From assembly GCF_007990635.1 (NCBI RefSeq), contig NZ_AP019846.1, forward strand, positions 1,860,001 through 1,924,000: DNA of 64,000 nt, written 5' to 3'. Below the pieces are notes generated by a model. The model did no database searches. It was not told the DNA's origin and worked only from the letters and a program-made list of their open reading frames with translations. Below, piece after piece: positions 38,926 to 48,412 of this stretch. Position 1 is the first letter of the stretch. Each line of letters starts with the position of its first letter. The position numbers were made by a program, and so were the translations under genes. The stretch is from Leptotrichia hongkongensis (lineage in GTDB: Bacteria > Fusobacteriota > Fusobacteriia > Fusobacteriales > Leptotrichiaceae).

Positions 38926-39195
38926 CTATTTTTTCTTAGTTTCTTGGAATTTTGCCCAGATTCCTGCTTTTGTTAAAATGCTCTTAACAGTTTCAGTTGG
39001 TTGAGCTCCGTGTGATAAGTATTTTAAGATTTCTTCCTCTTTTAATACTACTTGTTTTCCTTCTTCAGCAAGTGGATTGAATGTTCCTAAGTAAGCAACT
39101 GCTTTTCCATCTCTTTTTGATAAAGCTTCCATAGCCGCTATTCTATAAAAAGGAACTTTTTTTCTTCCTAATCTAGTTAATCTTAATTTTAACAT
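38926..39195 (-). CDS. rpsP: 30S ribosomal protein S16
   Basis: An 89-residue protein starting MLKLRLTRLGRKKVPFYRIA, the universal S16 opening, with YLGTFNPLAEEG and the helix KYLSHGAQPTETVKSIL. It is needed for 30S assembly. Here it stands alone with its own terminator, without the usual rimM-trmD-rplS neighbours. Ribosome site GGAGGTAAAAT. Confidence 0.97.
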   Translation of the reverse strand: MLKLRLTRLGRKKVPFYRIAAMEALSKRDGKAVAYLGTFNPLAEEGKQVVLKEEEILKYLSHGAQPTETVKSILTKAGIWAKFQETKKK

Positions 39196-39358
39196 TAAAT
39201 TTTACCTCCATTTATTTATTAACTTGAAAATTTATTATTTTAAGTATGATATAATTATACTAAAATTTTGACAAGTTGTCAAGTTTTTTTTCCTTACAAA
39301 ATATGAATAGAAAATTACAAACTTAAATTAATCAAAAACAATTAATTAGAATATTCTA

Positions 39359-39853
39359 TTATTTCCTAAAAAATAATTCGATTATTCTTAAAATGCAAAA
39401 TGTAATTCCTCCAGCAATAACTGGTCCTGCTGCAATCCCCTTGAAAAAAACAATTCCCATTATCGTTCCAAGTACAAGGGCTACTGTAATTTCAGGCTGT
39501 CCTTCAAGAAGTCCTACTCCCTTGGAAGATAAAATCGAAACAGAGATTCCGCTTATAATTGCAACCCAGCCAATAGGTGTTTTAAAAGCACTTAACAAAT
39601 GCGAAAACCCTATTTCTCCTGTCGCAATTGGAATCAATATGGCAATAGTAATTATCAAAACTCCCCAATTTATCCCTTCTTTTCTAAATTGCGTCATTAT
39701 ATTTCCAACATTAATTCCTCTTATCTTGTAAAATTCAGTAATATTAAATATTGACTTCAAAATTAATACAAAAATCGTTGCCTGAACAATAGACTTATTT
39801 TGTGTAATTATTCCAATTAATAAAATTATTCCTAAAAAAATAAAACTTTCCAA
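39359..39853 (-). CDS. DUF441 family (YeaL-like) membrane protein
   Basis: An inner-membrane protein of about 164 residues with four to five hydrophobic segments. Family blocks: IGVLIITIAILIPIATGEIG-like sequence, the VAIISGISVSILSSKGVGLL stretch, and the end PVIAGGITFCILRIIE. The frame opens at an ATG at 39895, but GAGGAGAAGAAT directly precedes the TTG at 39851-39853, so I favour that start (L-E-S-F-I-F). Function unknown. Confidence 0.8.
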   Translation of the reverse strand: MESFIFLGIILLIGIITQNKSIVQATIFVLILKSIFNITEFYKIRGINVGNIMTQFRKEGINWGVLIITIAILIPIATGEIGFSHLLSAFKTPIGWVAIISGISVSILSSKGVGLLEGQPEITVALVLGTIMGIVFFKGIAAGPVIAGGITFCILRIIELFFRK

Positions 39854-39917
39854 ATTCTTCTCCTCTAAATTATAATTTTTATTAAACAATAACAACCATT
39901 TAACCTTCTCAATCCTA

Positions 39918-39996
39918 CGAAAATAAAAATGAAAAAATATTTATTAATCAAAATATCTAAAAAATTATTCCTATTTTTAAATGGGATTTAGTATTA
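39918..39996 (+). repeat. Remnant of a family A element (tail and D motif)
   Basis: The stretch following AATCCTACGAAAATAAAAATG matches 49437-49500 (shared ATATTTATTAATCAAAATAT and beyond) and ends in an inverted D motif (AAATGGGATTTAGTATTAG). The core hairpins are missing, so this is a decayed copy. Confidence 0.55.
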
Positions 39997-40007
39997 GTTT
40001 TCAACAA

Positions 40008-40049
40008 CATAAAAGATACCCCAATTCAACATCAAGGTATCTTTTTTGC
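40008..40049. terminator. Intrinsic terminator after the transketolase operon
   Basis: AAAGATACC (40012-40020) and GGTATCTTT (40036-40044), perfect 9-base stem with T-rich tails on both sides. Confidence 0.7.
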
Positions 40050-40125
40050 TATTTTTAATCCTAAAAAATAATTCTATTTTTACGAATTTATTCCATCACA
40101 GGATTGTTGAATTAACAATTAATTT

Positions 40126-41058
40126 TTACATATTTTTCAAAACAATTTCCACAATATCCTTCGCTCTAAGCCCGTAATTCGTAAGCATAGTTTCTCCATC
40201 TGCACTTTGTCCAAATTCATCATAAATTCCATGTTTTAAAACTTTTGCAGGATGAACTTCTGACAAGTATTCTGAAACTGCACTTCCAAGTCCTCCAATT
40301 ACAGAATGTTCTTCACTTGTTACAATAAATTTACATTCTTTTGCTGCTTTTAGAACTGTTTCTGTGTCTAACGGCTTTATCGTAGAAACATTTACCACTC
40401 TTGCTTTTACCCCTTTTTCTTCCAGTAATTTCGCCGCCTCAAGAGCTTCTGATACCATAAGACCAGTCGCTAAAATTGCCACATCGTTTCCTTCTTTCAA
40501 AGTTGCAGCTTTCCCTATTTCAAATTTATAGTTTTCATCAAATAATACTGGTATATTCAGTCTTCCAAGCCTTACATATACAGGCCCTTTGTATTCAGCC
40601 GCCGCAAAGACCATTTTTTCAGTTTCTACTGCATCTGCTGGCGATAGCACTACCATTCCTGGAATTGCACGCATTAAAGCCATATCCTCAACTGACTGGT
40701 GTGAACCTCCATCTTCTCCTAATGAGACTCCTGCGTGAGTTGGACAAATTTTAACATTCAATTGTGGATATGCCACCGAGTTTCTAATCTGATCAAAAGC
40801 ACGTCCTGCCGCAAAATGTGCAAAAGTTGAGGCAAACGGTATTTTTCCAGTCGTTGCAATACCTGCCGCTGTTCCAGTCATATCAGCCTCTGCAATCCCC
40901 ACATTTATATGTCTTTCTGGAAACTCTTTTTTAAAATACGCAGTCATTGTTGATTTTGACAAGTCTGCTTCCAGCACTACCACATCTTTATTTACTTTTC
41001 CCAATTTAACTAACGCTTCTCCATAAGCCACTCTAGTTGATTTTTTTTCCATTCTCAT
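40126..41058 (-). CDS. Transketolase, C-terminal subunit
   Basis: A 310-residue protein carrying the pyrimidine-binding and C-terminal domains of transketolase. EADLSKSTMTAYFKKEFPER is near the start, NVGIAEADMTGTAAGIA holds the Glu that activates thiamine, and GEDGGSHQSVEDMALMRAIP and a C-terminal Rossmann-like domain from about residue 185 (VAILATGLMVSEALEAAKLL) follow. With the other half at 41231-42049 it forms a two-subunit transketolase of the pentose phosphate pathway, a normal arrangement in many anaerobes and not a broken gene. A 172-base gap with repeat B4 separates the halves. Confidence 0.93.
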   Translation of the reverse strand: MRMEKKSTRVAYGEALVKLGKVNKDVVVLEADLSKSTMTAYFKKEFPERHINVGIAEADMTGTAAGIATTGKIPFASTFAHFAAGRAFDQIRNSVAYPQLNVKICPTHAGVSLGEDGGSHQSVEDMALMRAIPGMVVLSPADAVETEKMVFAAAEYKGPVYVRLGRLNIPVLFDENYKFEIGKAATLKEGNDVAILATGLMVSEALEAAKLLEEKGVKARVVNVSTIKPLDTETVLKAAKECKFIVTSEEHSVIGGLGSAVSEYLSEVHPAKVLKHGIYDEFGQSADGETMLTNYGLRAKDIVEIVLKNM

Positions 41059-41094
41059 ATTCTCCTATTTTTTATTTCATTATTTTTAAAAACT

Positions 41095-41227
41095 TTCTAA
41101 TACTATTCCACAAGCCAGGGTTAGTGCATAGCACTTTCGCCATTCTCTTTAATACACCATTATTTAAATATGTTAAAATAACTATTATTGCGAAATGAAG
41201 GGAAATGGCGATTGATTTCCCTTGCTA
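41095..41227 (+). repeat. Structured dispersed repeat, family B, copy B4 (3' half)
   Basis: Hairpin 2 appears as AGTGC-ata-GCACT (41123-41135), where B1 and B3 have AGTTC/GAACT: a compensatory T-A to G-C change. Hairpin 3 has a perfect 9-base stem AAGGGAAAT/ATTTCCCTT (41198-41206 with 41215-41223), loop GGCGATTG. The first hairpin is missing. It lies inside the transketolase operon, antisense to it. Confidence 0.8.
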
Positions 41228-41230
41228 TTA

Positions 41231-42049
41231 TTAACTCAATTCTTCCATTGCCTTCTTGTATTCTTCATCATTTGGAGCAGCCCCGTGGAATCCAGCGTTA
41301 TTTTCCATAAACGAAACACCTTTTCCTTTTACAGTATTTGCAACTATTACTGTTGGCTGTCTTTTAACTGTTCTTGCTGTGTCAAGAGCATTTATGATTT
41401 CTTCATAATTATGTCCGTCAATCTCAATTACATTCCATTTGAAAGCCTTGAACTTTTCCCCAACTGGAGCGACATCCATTACATCTGAAACTTTTCCATC
41501 AATCTGCAAATTGTTATAGTCAACTATTGCAACTAAATTGTCAAGCTTGTAATGTGCAGATGTCATAACCGCTTCCCAAACTTGACCTTCCTGCAATTCT
41601 CCATCTCCTAAAATTGTATAAACTCTGAAATCGTTATTGTAAATTTTTGCGCTCAAAGCCATTCCGTTTGCTGCAGATAATCCTTGACCAAGTGAACCTG
41701 TTGACATTTCAACTCCAGCCAGTTTTTTCATATCAGGATGTCCCTGAAGTGGAGAGTGCCATTTTCTAAGTGTTGGAATAAGATTCTTCCCTTCATCTCC
41801 TAAAAATCCTTTTTCAATCAAAGCCGCATATAGCGCAGGAGCAGCATGCCCTTTACTAAGAACCAATCTATCCCTGTTTTCCATTTTTGGATTTTTTGGG
41901 TCAATATTCATTTCCTTCCAGTAAAGCACAGCCAGAATATCAGCAATCGAAAGTGAACCTCCTGGATGTCCTGATTTTGCCCTGTAAATCATTTCAATAA
42001 TATCTTTTCTCAATGTTTTTGCCTCTTTTTGCAAATCTTCAATTTTCAT
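41231..42049 (-). CDS. Transketolase, N-terminal (thiamine-binding) subunit
   Basis: About 272 residues with the thiamine diphosphate site: IYRAKSGHPGGSLSIADIL, SKGHAAPALYAAL, TGSLGQGLSAANGMALSAKI and GDGELQEGQVWEAV with the metal-binding VDYNNLQIDG. It transfers two-carbon units between sugar phosphates together with the C-terminal subunit downstream. The frame begins at 42061, but that ATG overlaps the ribosome site GGAGG, so the ATG at 42047-42049 (MKIEDLQKEA) is the better start. It is preceded by a sugar transporter gene in the same operon, which suggests pentose use. Confidence 0.93.
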   Translation of the reverse strand: MKIEDLQKEAKTLRKDIIEMIYRAKSGHPGGSLSIADILAVLYWKEMNIDPKNPKMENRDRLVLSKGHAAPALYAALIEKGFLGDEGKNLIPTLRKWHSPLQGHPDMKKLAGVEMSTGSLGQGLSAANGMALSAKIYNNDFRVYTILGDGELQEGQVWEAVMTSAHYKLDNLVAIVDYNNLQIDGKVSDVMDVAPVGEKFKAFKWNVIEIDGHNYEEIINALDTARTVKRQPTVIVANTVKGKGVSFMENNAGFHGAAPNDEEYKKAMEELS

Positions 42050-42094
42050 AAAAACCTCCATTTTTTATTTATAAATATCAATAATTAACTAAAA

Positions 42095-43423
42095 TTAATC
42101 CTCTTTTTTCAAATTATAGAAAAACAGCGAAACGCCAAACAGCACTAACGCCACGACAAGTGTCACTTTAACTCCAACTTCAGTTGCACCTTTTACGCCA
42201 TTCTGAACATTCTGATTTCCCACAACAAGTAAAGTTGACTGAACGACTTGCTGCACTAAAAATGCTAATTTTAGAAACATTCCCTGTATTCCAAACATAA
42301 AGCCTTCCAAACTTACTTTTTTTGTTTCTGACAGTTTTGCAGAAATTTCACTAAGCATTGCCTGCGGGAAAATAAACGCCGCACCACTTAATCCTGTTCC
42401 ACAAATTACAAAAAGTAAATATGCAAAAATTGAATTATTTTTATTAATAAACAATAGACCAAAAGTACCGATTATCAAAAGCAGCATATCTACAATCAAT
42501 ATTTTCTTGTACGAATATTTTTTCCCAAACTTGTTTGTAATCGGAAAAAACAGCCCCGCCATTCCAAACAGCACAACTGATATTACAGTCAAATATTTAA
42601 TATCCTTTTGCATTACAGCGCTCAAATAATATGTTAAATCTCCACGAAGTATGTTAAATCCACAAAAGAAAAAGAAATATCCTAAAAAGTACAAAATAAT
42701 TTCCTTATCCTTCAAATGTGAAATTGATTTCATAAACCCAAGCGATTCAGTCTTAGGACGATTTTGTGTAAGCTGCTTTTCCTTTAGAAAAAATATACAC
42801 GCATAAATCCCCAAAACTGACAATATTGTAATCAAAATTACTGTTTTACGTATTCCAACTTCTGTATTCAGTACTCCATTTACCATTCCCAATTTTGAAA
42901 TCAAAATACCCGGCAGAACCATCGCAACCCCAGTAAATATGAGCCTAAAAGTTGACTGCATTGTAGACAGGTTAAGCCTTTCTTCCTTAGTTGAAGCCAA
43001 ATCTGGAATTAGAGCGTTATACGGTGCTGCAACTAAAGTATATGCGGTAAAATACAGTCCTCCAACGACCGATAAATAAATAAGCGTTGCCATCTGCGAA
43101 CTTTTAATCGGATAAAAATACATAACCGTAAGAATTCCAAGCGGTAATCCTCCAGCTAGCATAAATATTGATCTTCTTCCAAACCGTGATTTTGAGTTAT
43201 CAGATAAAAATCCCACAACAGGATCTGATACTGCATCGATAATTCTTGCAAAAATAAACGCTAGAACTAAATATTGCGGCTTTAACAGCGGAACTAAATT
43301 TTTCTCCGTTTCGGGCGGTAAATAGTAATACGACAGCCATTGATTATAAATCTGGTCAATCATAAAATATGAAACCCCAAGCCCGTAAATTATGTAACTT
43401 TTTTTCGTTAATCTTGAACTCAT
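42095..43423 (-). CDS. MFS transporter, GPH (glycoside-pentoside-hexuronide) type
   Basis: An approximately 442-residue protein with about 12 membrane segments. FARIIDAVSDPVVGFLSDNS is the GPH signature between segments 2 and 3, followed by SRFGRRSIFMLAGG and a mid-protein cytoplasmic loop. The family imports sugars or glycosides with cations. It is 45 bases upstream of the transketolase pair and probably supplies its substrate. The ATG at 43471 lacks a ribosome site; AGAAAGGTAGAAAATTTA precedes the ATG at 43421-43423 (MSSRLTKKSYIIYG), so I use it. Confidence 0.85.
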   Translation of the reverse strand: MSSRLTKKSYIIYGLGVSYFMIDQIYNQWLSYYYLPPETEKNLVPLLKPQYLVLAFIFARIIDAVSDPVVGFLSDNSKSRFGRRSIFMLAGGLPLGILTVMYFYPIKSSQMATLIYLSVVGGLYFTAYTLVAAPYNALIPDLASTKEERLNLSTMQSTFRLIFTGVAMVLPGILISKLGMVNGVLNTEVGIRKTVILITILSVLGIYACIFFLKEKQLTQNRPKTESLGFMKSISHLKDKEIILYFLGYFFFFCGFNILRGDLTYYLSAVMQKDIKYLTVISVVLFGMAGLFFPITNKFGKKYSYKKILIVDMLLLIIGTFGLLFINKNNSIFAYLLFVICGTGLSGAAFIFPQAMLSEISAKLSETKKVSLEGFMFGIQGMFLKLAFLVQQVVQSTLLVVGNQNVQNGVKGATEVGVKVTLVVALVLFGVSLFFYNLKKED

Positions 43424-43574
43424 TAAATTTTCTACCTTTCTGTTTTTTATATTGTTTATATTATTCTCCATTTAAATATCAATTATTTAATAAATTTTGA
43501 ATTATATGCTAAATTAGAACTTCTTATATTTAACATAATTTCTAATTTCCAATATTAAATTATTTTGTTTATTT

Positions 43575-43790
43575 TTCGCAGGATTGCTCATTGCCGCAAA
43601 TCCTTATCTTGCAGTAAAAGTTTATCCTGATAATTAAAATTGTTGCAAGATTGCTACGCAATACCTATGACTAGACTTCGAATTTTATTTATCCAACTCC
43701 GAAACTCCTCCTTCCAGTCGTCAAACAATCGTAGTTGAACAAATAAAAGCTCCGTCGATTTATAAAATACATTTTAATTATTTAGAAACA
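43575..43790 (-). repeat. Structured dispersed repeat, family A, copy A3
   Basis: Minus-strand copy close to A2 and A4. The GGATT hairpin is at 43578-43601, then ATCTTGC/GCAAGAT, then the core AACTACGA-TTGTTTGA ... GAGTT-TCGGAGTT (about 43695-43737). The D end is lost next to the hydrolase gene. It fills the 43472-43804 spacer. Confidence 0.8.
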
Positions 43791-43804
43791 TTTTTTTTAT
43801 AACT

Positions 43805-44758
43805 TTAATTTGTTAAAAACTCTTTTACCGCCTCAACGTATTCATCTTTACACTCAGAATCAGCATAAATTCTTGTGTGTGAACCTTTTTCAAAAACTTT
43901 TAACTTGATATTTTCATTTTGTGCAAGTTCGTTATACTCTTCCATAAGCATTCCGTAAGTTGTAGCCTTATCATTTTTAGACTGAATTATCAAAGTAGGT
44001 ATTCTTTTTAGCAAATACGATAATCTAAGCTTATCAAGATGGCTTCCAACTCTTAAATTAAAAATTCTTACAATAACACTTACAATAAATTTTGGAACAC
44101 GACGTTTTTTTGCATCTTCCTTGATTCTCTTTCTTATATTGGAAATCGAACTATCCAAAATCAGCTTATCAATTACAATCCCTTTTTTTCTAAGTGCCTT
44201 CACGTACATTTTAGAAGCAATCGCAGAACCCATTCCTCCTTGCGAAAATCCATATAATGTAAAATTGTTCTTTCCAAATCTTTCATTCAGCATTTCCATT
44301 GTATGAAAAATATCCTGTCCAAAGCAGTACCCCATCTTAGTTTTAGCCACATCAGACTTTCCAGAGTTTCTCAAATCTGGAATAAAAAAATTATACTCCT
44401 TGTCAAGTCCAATATTTTTAAACATTTCCAAATATTGTAACGAAGCGAGCCTGTTTACACCACGACCATGCGAAATAATCATCGTTTTTGTAGCTTCCTT
44501 ATTCTCAATAAGCCACCCATAAAGCTGTATTTTCCCTGACTTATACTCAATTTCCTTAAAATTATACCCATAATCATAAGGATTTGCCTTATTATCCTCA
44601 ATATTATACTTCTGTCTTAATTTTTTACTGTTATACACCTCTTCAAATGTGACTCTCGGATATTTCTCAATCTGATTAATAAAATACCGTATCGACATAT
44701 ATGCTATCACAAAGAAAAATATCATAAACAGCACATTAATTGTTATTAATAATCCCAT
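43805..44758 (-). CDS. Membrane-anchored alpha/beta hydrolase
   Basis: A 317-residue protein with an N-terminal membrane helix (about 4-26) and an alpha/beta hydrolase fold: oxyanion HGRG at about 97, IPDLRNSGKSD, nucleophile Ser in YGFSQGGMGSA, late Asp in IIQSKNDKATTYG and His in EKGSHTRIY. Similar to cell-envelope serine hydrolases of the YqkD/BAAT-like group. The substrate is unknown. Single-gene unit; the 44759-45007 spacer upstream shows no gene. Confidence 0.85.
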   Translation of the reverse strand: MGLLITINVLFMIFFFVIAYMSIRYFINQIEKYPRVTFEEVYNSKKLRQKYNIEDNKANPYDYGYNFKEIEYKSGKIQLYGWLIENKEATKTMIISHGRGVNRLASLQYLEMFKNIGLDKEYNFFIPDLRNSGKSDVAKTKMGYCFGQDIFHTMEMLNERFGKNNFTLYGFSQGGMGSAIASKMYVKALRKKGIVIDKLILDSSISNIRKRIKEDAKKRRVPKFIVSVIVRIFNLRVGSHLDKLRLSYLLKRIPTLIIQSKNDKATTYGMLMEEYNELAQNENIKLKVFEKGSHTRIYADSECKDEYVEAVKEFLTN

Positions 44759-45007
44759 TCCTATAATCCTCTCCTATTCTTTTTATTTTTTATTTATAAA
44801 ATTCATTAATATAATATTTTTTTATTTTTATCTTATTTCTGAGCAAATGTATTAACTTTTCGCTGTATAGGTGCATTGTCATTATTCACTTTTGTACGTT
44901 TTTATATTTTATTGCTACTCAAGGTCAATCTAAACAAACAATCGGATTTAACTTCTCTTTTTTGCCTAAAATTAATTCCTTTATCAGATATCCATTCTTT
45001 TCAACTT

Positions 45008-46411
45008 TTATTTTTCCAAAAAGTTTTCTTGATTTTCCAAGTTTTCTGAATTTTCATCCTTTTTAGCAAAATTTCCAGATTTTTCAATATCCTTCCAATT
45101 TACAAAGATATTTTTTTCTGAAACTCATTTCCCGCATTAAAGTTTTCAATTTTATTATTTTCACGAATTTCTTTCAAATATTCCTGACCTTTTTTATTAA
45201 AGCCTAAAATTCTTACATAATTTATTTCAAAATCCATCATTTTAGCTTTTATATTTAGCAAAATATTCAAAATAATCCGTTCTACACGTTTATTTGATAA
45301 ATTTCTAGATTTTGTATTTTTCAAAAATTCTATATATTTTTGCGAATTCAACATTGTTCCGTATATTCTAGCATAAATTTCTTCAGTTATATCATATATT
45401 TCCATTATTTTTCTTTTTTTCTGTCAAAATCTTATATTTCACAATTTTAAAGATTTCTTCCTTTATTTTATCTCCACTAAATCTGTTATTTATCTTCCAT
45501 TCCAAATTTTTAAAAATAATGTCAAATGATTTTTCTGGTAAAAATTTCTGAATCTCTTCTAGTTTCCAAAAGATTCTTTCTTCTGTTTTTACATTTTTCA
45601 AACTTTCTAAATCTATTTTTTCCCTAATATTTTGCTTTTTCTCAAAATTATAATTTTTTTTAACAATTTCTTTTGAATTTTCTACTCCTCTATCTTTTAA
45701 AAAACTACATTTTTTTTCAATAATAGAATTTTTTATTTTTTCAAAATCAAATTTTTCTTCAGAAAATTTATCCAAAATCTTTTCCAGCTCATTTCTCAAA
45801 AACGAAGCACTAGCAAACTCTTCCCTATCCTCAGAAACGTTCTCTTCATTATATTCTGAAATTTCTCTTTTTATAATATACGGTTTTATTTTAAGATTGC
45901 TATTTTCTATCTCACGCATATATTCCAGAGCCAAAATATTATTTGACTTCACAATTCCATCTAAATTATATTCCTTTAATGCCAGTCTTTGAGAAGTGCT
46001 GTAACTGTTGCCTTTTTTCATATATTCCATAAGCTTGTCCTTATAATCCTGCCTTTTCTGCAGTTCAAGCACTTTTTGCAAAACCTCAATATTTTCCTCT
46101 TCCGCTCCAAAAACCTGAATATCTATACCCAAATAATCCAAAATTTTTGTTGCCATCCTTGAAAAAATTTCCGCATTCTGAATTGAATAATAAAGTGGTA
46201 ACTCCACAACTAAGTCAACTCCGCATCCTAAGCTAGCATGTGTTTTCTCCCACTTATCCAAAAACGAAATTTCTCCCCGCTGAACAAAATCTCCGCTTAT
46301 CACTACCACAATCAAGACATCTTCACCAAATATCTCTTTAATTTTCCTGATTTGATACAAATGTCCATTGTGAAATGGATTATATTCAGCTACAATTCCT
46401 ATTTTCAACAA
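45008..46411 (-). pseudogene. tmcAL: tRNA(Met) cytidine acetate ligase TmcAL, two frameshifts
   Basis: Makes N4-acetylcytidine at the wobble position of elongator tRNA-Met from acetate and ATP. The nucleotidyltransferase N-terminus is clear (GIVAEYNPFHNGHLYQIRKI, VVISGDFVQRGE). The first frame runs from a TTG start (after AGGAGAG) at 46411 and is lost in the T7 run 45414-45420, where one base fewer would join MEIYDITEEIYARIYG. The second frame carries the family's C-terminal block (VERIILNILLNIKAKM, YVRILGFNKKGQEYL) and is lost at the T7 run 45111-45117, where one base more adds NIFVNWKDIEKSGNFAKKDE to a stop at 45008. Restored length is about 467 residues. Confidence 0.85.
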
Positions 46412-46588
46412 TTTTCTCTCCTAAAAACTTTTCTTACATTACAAGTATTATACCATATATCAAGATGATTTTTATAAGTTTTTTCAATTTTATTATAAAA
46501 TTTCTTTAAATTTATACTTCAAAATTCCTCTATTGAAATATCTTATGGAAAATTATATAATAAACTCAAAAACTAAAGGAGAACACCA

Positions 46589-47296
46589 ATGAAAATACAC
46601 TTTATATTACACGAATCATTTGAAGCGCCAGGAGCTTATCTTGCTTGGGCAGCACTTTCTGGACACGATATTTCTGCAACAAAAGTATATCAATATGAAA
46701 AGTTGCCTGAAAATGCAGATTCATTTGATTTTTTGATAGTGATGGGCGGACCGCAGAGTCCTATTGGAGATAACAGCGAGTTTCCCTATTTTGATGCAAA
46801 AGCTGAAATTGAATTAATTAGAAAGGCTGTAAAGGCAGATAAATTTGTAGTTGGAATATGTCTTGGCGCTCAATTGATGGGAGAAGCATTTGGTGGAAAA
46901 ACAGAAAAAAGCCCTTTCCGTGAAATAGGAAATTTTCCAATTGAACTGACAAAAGATGGACTGAAAGATGACAACATAAAACATTTTGGAAAACAGGCTA
47001 TTGTAGGGCATTGGCATAGTGATATGCCAGGATTAACAGATACTGCAAAAGTCTTGGCAGCAAGTAAAGGGTGTCCACGACAGATTATAAAATATAGTGA
47101 AAAACATTATGGCTTTCAATGTCATCTCGAATTTACAAAAGCTCTAACTGAATTGTTAATAGATTCAGATAAAACTCTTGAGCAGGATAGCCAAACTTTA
47201 CCTTTTGTTCAATCTCCTCAAACTATACGTAGCAATAGCTACGATGAAATGAATAATCTTCTTTATGAATTTTTATATAAACTTACAAAAAAATAA
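46589..47296 (+). CDS. Class I glutamine amidotransferase-like protein
   Basis: A 235-residue protein with the GATase-1 fold: VMGGPQSPIGD, catalytic Cys in GICLGAQLMGEAFGG, and the His-Glu pair in FQCHLEF. It resembles stand-alone GMP-synthase-like amidotransferases that transfer glutamine ammonia or hydrolyse gamma-glutamyl compounds. No synthetase partner is adjacent, so the substrate cannot be told. Starts after AAAGGAGAACACC. Confidence 0.85.
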   Translation: MKIHFILHESFEAPGAYLAWAALSGHDISATKVYQYEKLPENADSFDFLIVMGGPQSPIGDNSEFPYFDAKAEIELIRKAVKADKFVVGICLGAQLMGEAFGGKTEKSPFREIGNFPIELTKDGLKDDNIKHFGKQAIVGHWHSDMPGLTDTAKVLAASKGCPRQIIKYSEKHYGFQCHLEFTKALTELLIDSDKTLEQDSQTLPFVQSPQTIRSNSYDEMNNLLYEFLYKLTKK

Positions 47297-47418
47297 AATA
47301 AATGTATTGAAATCAGTCAAATTTAGACTAAAATATTGTTTAAATCTTGTTTTTAAAATATTTTAAGGTATAATTGTAGTAAAAGTAATTTGAAACAAAA
47401 AATTTAGGAGGTTTTATT

Positions 47419-48072
47419 ATGAAAAAATTATTTTTTTCAATTTTTTTAATGTTTTGTATCAACGTTTTTTCTAATGTAAACTATAATGTTTTTGTAATTA
47501 TGGATAACAATGCAACTAAAAATGTGGAAAACATTTCAAAAGGACTTAAAAATGAAGGAATCGAAAGCCTTTATTCCAAAGGATATGCAGTCCATCTGAC
47601 ACTTTATCTTACAGAATACAAGCCTGAAGCACTAAAAACAATAAAAGATACTGTCAATAAGATTGCAAATCAGACAAAATCCTTTGATATAGAATTTTAC
47701 AGATTAAGAAAAACTGGCGGAAACTGGTTTATGCTTGATGCTCAAAACAATGAAGCTATACAACAGCTTGCAGACGAAATAACAGTTAGCTTAAACAAAT
47801 ATCGTGCAAAGGACGCAAAAGTTCCCGACTGGGCAAAATCTATTCCTGAAAAAGTAAAATCCTTTAATTTGTACGGCTCTCCAAACGTATTTACAAGTTT
47901 TGATCCGCACATAACTTTACTTACTCCAGAGGATTCAGCAAAAATAGATGCATTTACTTCAAAATATGATTTTAAACCTTTCAAATCTAAAGTCATTGGT
48001 ATAGGAATCGCTCAAGTTGACGATTTGGGGCAAGCAAAAAATATAATTTATTCGGTAAAATTTAAAAAATAA
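47419..48072 (+). CDS. Exported 2H phosphoesterase (2'-5' RNA ligase-like)
   Basis: A 217-residue protein with a signal peptide (MKKLFFSIFLMFCINVFS) and two HxT motifs, VHLTLYL at about 55 and PHITLLTP at about 165. This is the defining pair of the 2H phosphoesterase superfamily, which opens 2',3'-cyclic phosphates. Most members are cytosolic, so an export signal is notable and suggests degradation of nucleotides or RNA ends outside the cytoplasm. Strong ribosome site TTAGGAGG. A thioredoxin-like gene follows by 16 bases. Confidence 0.8.
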   Translation: MKKLFFSIFLMFCINVFSNVNYNVFVIMDNNATKNVENISKGLKNEGIESLYSKGYAVHLTLYLTEYKPEALKTIKDTVNKIANQTKSFDIEFYRLRKTGGNWFMLDAQNNEAIQQLADEITVSLNKYRAKDAKVPDWAKSIPEKVKSFNLYGSPNVFTSFDPHITLLTPEDSAKIDAFTSKYDFKPFKSKVIGIGIAQVDDLGQAKNIIYSVKFKK

Positions 48073-48088
48073 AAAAGGAAAAAATTCT

Positions 48089-48406
48089 ATGAAAAAACTT
48101 GAAAATTATGAACAAATACTTAATAAAATAAAAGAAGAGGAATATTTTTTATTATACGTTTCAATGAATAATTGCAGCGTTTGTCAGGTTGATATGCCAA
48201 AAGTTGAGAAAATTGTTAATGAACAAAATTTCCCCGCTTATTATATCAAAGCATCTGAAATTCCTGAAGCTGTTGGGCAATTAAGTCTATTTTCAGTCCC
48301 AGTAGTTATTCTATTTTATGAAGGCAGAGAGATACACAGACAAGCTAAAATTATTAATTTTGACGAATTAAATTATAGACTTGAACAAATAAGCGAAAAT
48401 AAATAA
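48089..48406 (+). CDS. Thioredoxin-like protein
   Basis: A 105-residue thioredoxin-fold protein with redox site NNCSVCQ at about 28-34 (CSVC) and the cis-proline in FSVPVVILF. No signal peptide, so it is cytosolic. The CxxC differs from the standard CGPC, which implies a different redox potential or partner. It forms an operon with the exported 2H phosphoesterase and ends at a strong bidirectional terminator. Confidence 0.85.
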   Translation: MKKLENYEQILNKIKEEEYFLLYVSMNNCSVCQVDMPKVEKIVNEQNFPAYYIKASEIPEAVGQLSLFSVPVVILFYEGREIHRQAKIINFDELNYRLEQISENK

Positions 48407-48412
48407 ATACCA

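Noticed and set aside
40126-42049. Transketolase as one gene broken in two
   Set aside because: Both halves have proper starts, ribosome sites and stops, and two-subunit transketolases are a standard form.
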